From: JACVRX01 sp035697245
Lineage (GTDB): Bacteria; Actinomycetota; Actinomycetes; Jiangellales; Jiangellaceae
DNA: 14,588 nt
Assembly: GCA_035697245.1 (NCBI GenBank)
Contig: DASSDH010000139.1
Coordinates: forward strand, 1-14,588
Direction: 5' to 3'
How positions within the stretch are numbered: position 1 is the stretch's first letter; each line of letters opens with the position of its first letter. Below, in pieces: positions 14,298 to 14,588 of the stretch. The notes below the pieces were generated by a model. The model saw nothing but the letters and a program-made list of their open reading frames with translations, did no database searches and was not told the DNA's origin. The translations under genes and the position numbers were made by a program.

Positions 14298-14588
14298 TCA
14301 GAGGTAGTAGCCGTCGACCGGGATGCGTGCTTCGTCGAACAGAAAGGGCCCGTCCTGGTGCACAGGTGGGAAGCCGCCGGACGGTTTCAGGTCAGCGAGC
14401 TGTTCGTTGGACAGCGCGAAAACAACGCGGCCGAGGCCGGACCGGTCGATAGCCCCGGTGCACATGCCGCAGGGTTGACAGCTGGTGTACATGGTGGTGA
14501 CAGCAGCGGTGCTGGGCTCGAGTTCACGGGCGGCCCATCGGGCCAGCTTCAGTTCGGGGTGGGCAGTGATGTCGCCGTCGGAGAGCAC
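14298..14588 (-). CDS. Nucleoside deaminase (cytidine/deoxycytidylate deaminase family), 5' end outside the window
   Basis: The visible 96 residues are the C-terminal part of a zinc-dependent deaminase. The first zinc motif is AHPE (His, Pro, catalytic Glu) at about residues 9-12, and the second is SCQPCGMCTGAI, with Cys40 and Cys43 of the PCxxC motif. The spacing and the GRVVFALSNEQL strand fit the nucleoside/guanine deaminase and tRNA-adenosine deaminase branch. The frame is open at the window edge, so the true start lies beyond 14588; the first visible codon (GTG) should not be taken as the start. It converges on the CPCC gene. Between them (14171-14297) I see no feature. Confidence 0.88.
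   Translation of the reverse strand: MLSDGDITAHPELKLARWAARELEPSTAAVTTMYTSCQPCGMCTGAIDRSGLGRVVFALSNEQLADLKPSGGFPPVHQDGPFLFDEARIPVDGYYL

Overview
The window is about 14.6 kb of GC-rich DNA with GTG and TTG starts, translationally coupled operons, an F420-type LLM-class oxidoreductase and apparently leaderless genes. This points to an actinomycete (Actinomycetota, possibly Pseudonocardiales or a relative; the order is a guess). It holds mostly small oxidoreductase, hydrolase and accessory genes. I see no rRNA, tRNA, CRISPR array or complete mobile element.

Left edge (1-403): a broken gene on the + strand. Its middle is inverted: flipping bases 143-279, bounded by CACG/CGTG, restores one continuous reading frame, apart from a TAG at 43-45. 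A strong hairpin (331-366) separates it from the convergent operon that follows.

Minus-strand operon (4531 down to 404): an Fe-S protein with CCG-type domains, a GlcD-like FAD-linked oxidase, an unrecognised 96-residue protein and an LLM-class (probably F420-dependent) oxidoreductase. All three junctions are 4-nt stop/start overlaps, so the four proteins are probably made together as one redox module. The Fe-S subunit lacks several canonical cysteines. Divergent from it is a VOC-family protein (4679-5098), which converges on an SMP-30/gluconolactonase-like lactonase (5116-6063, minus).

Middle (6186-10034): a conserved hypothetical protein, a frameshifted aldo/keto reductase, a small two-helix membrane protein, a frameshifted STAS/SpoIIAA-like protein, a cupin with an apparently leaderless promoter, and a quinone-oxidoreductase-like MDR enzyme. 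The two frameshifts lie 1.3 kb apart, each in a short G run, and each is repaired by a single base. They may be real decay or sequence errors.

Right part: a GNAT acetyltransferase and, upstream of it on the same strand, a large secreted M14 zinc carboxypeptidase with a C-terminal amidotransferase-like domain (10676-13237). After a gene-poor stretch come a CPCC-type cysteine-rich protein (+) and the 3' part of a nucleoside deaminase (minus) running off the window.

I do not find a defence island or an obvious new multi-gene system. The most unusual items are the intragenic inversion and the four-gene redox operon with its orphan small protein.
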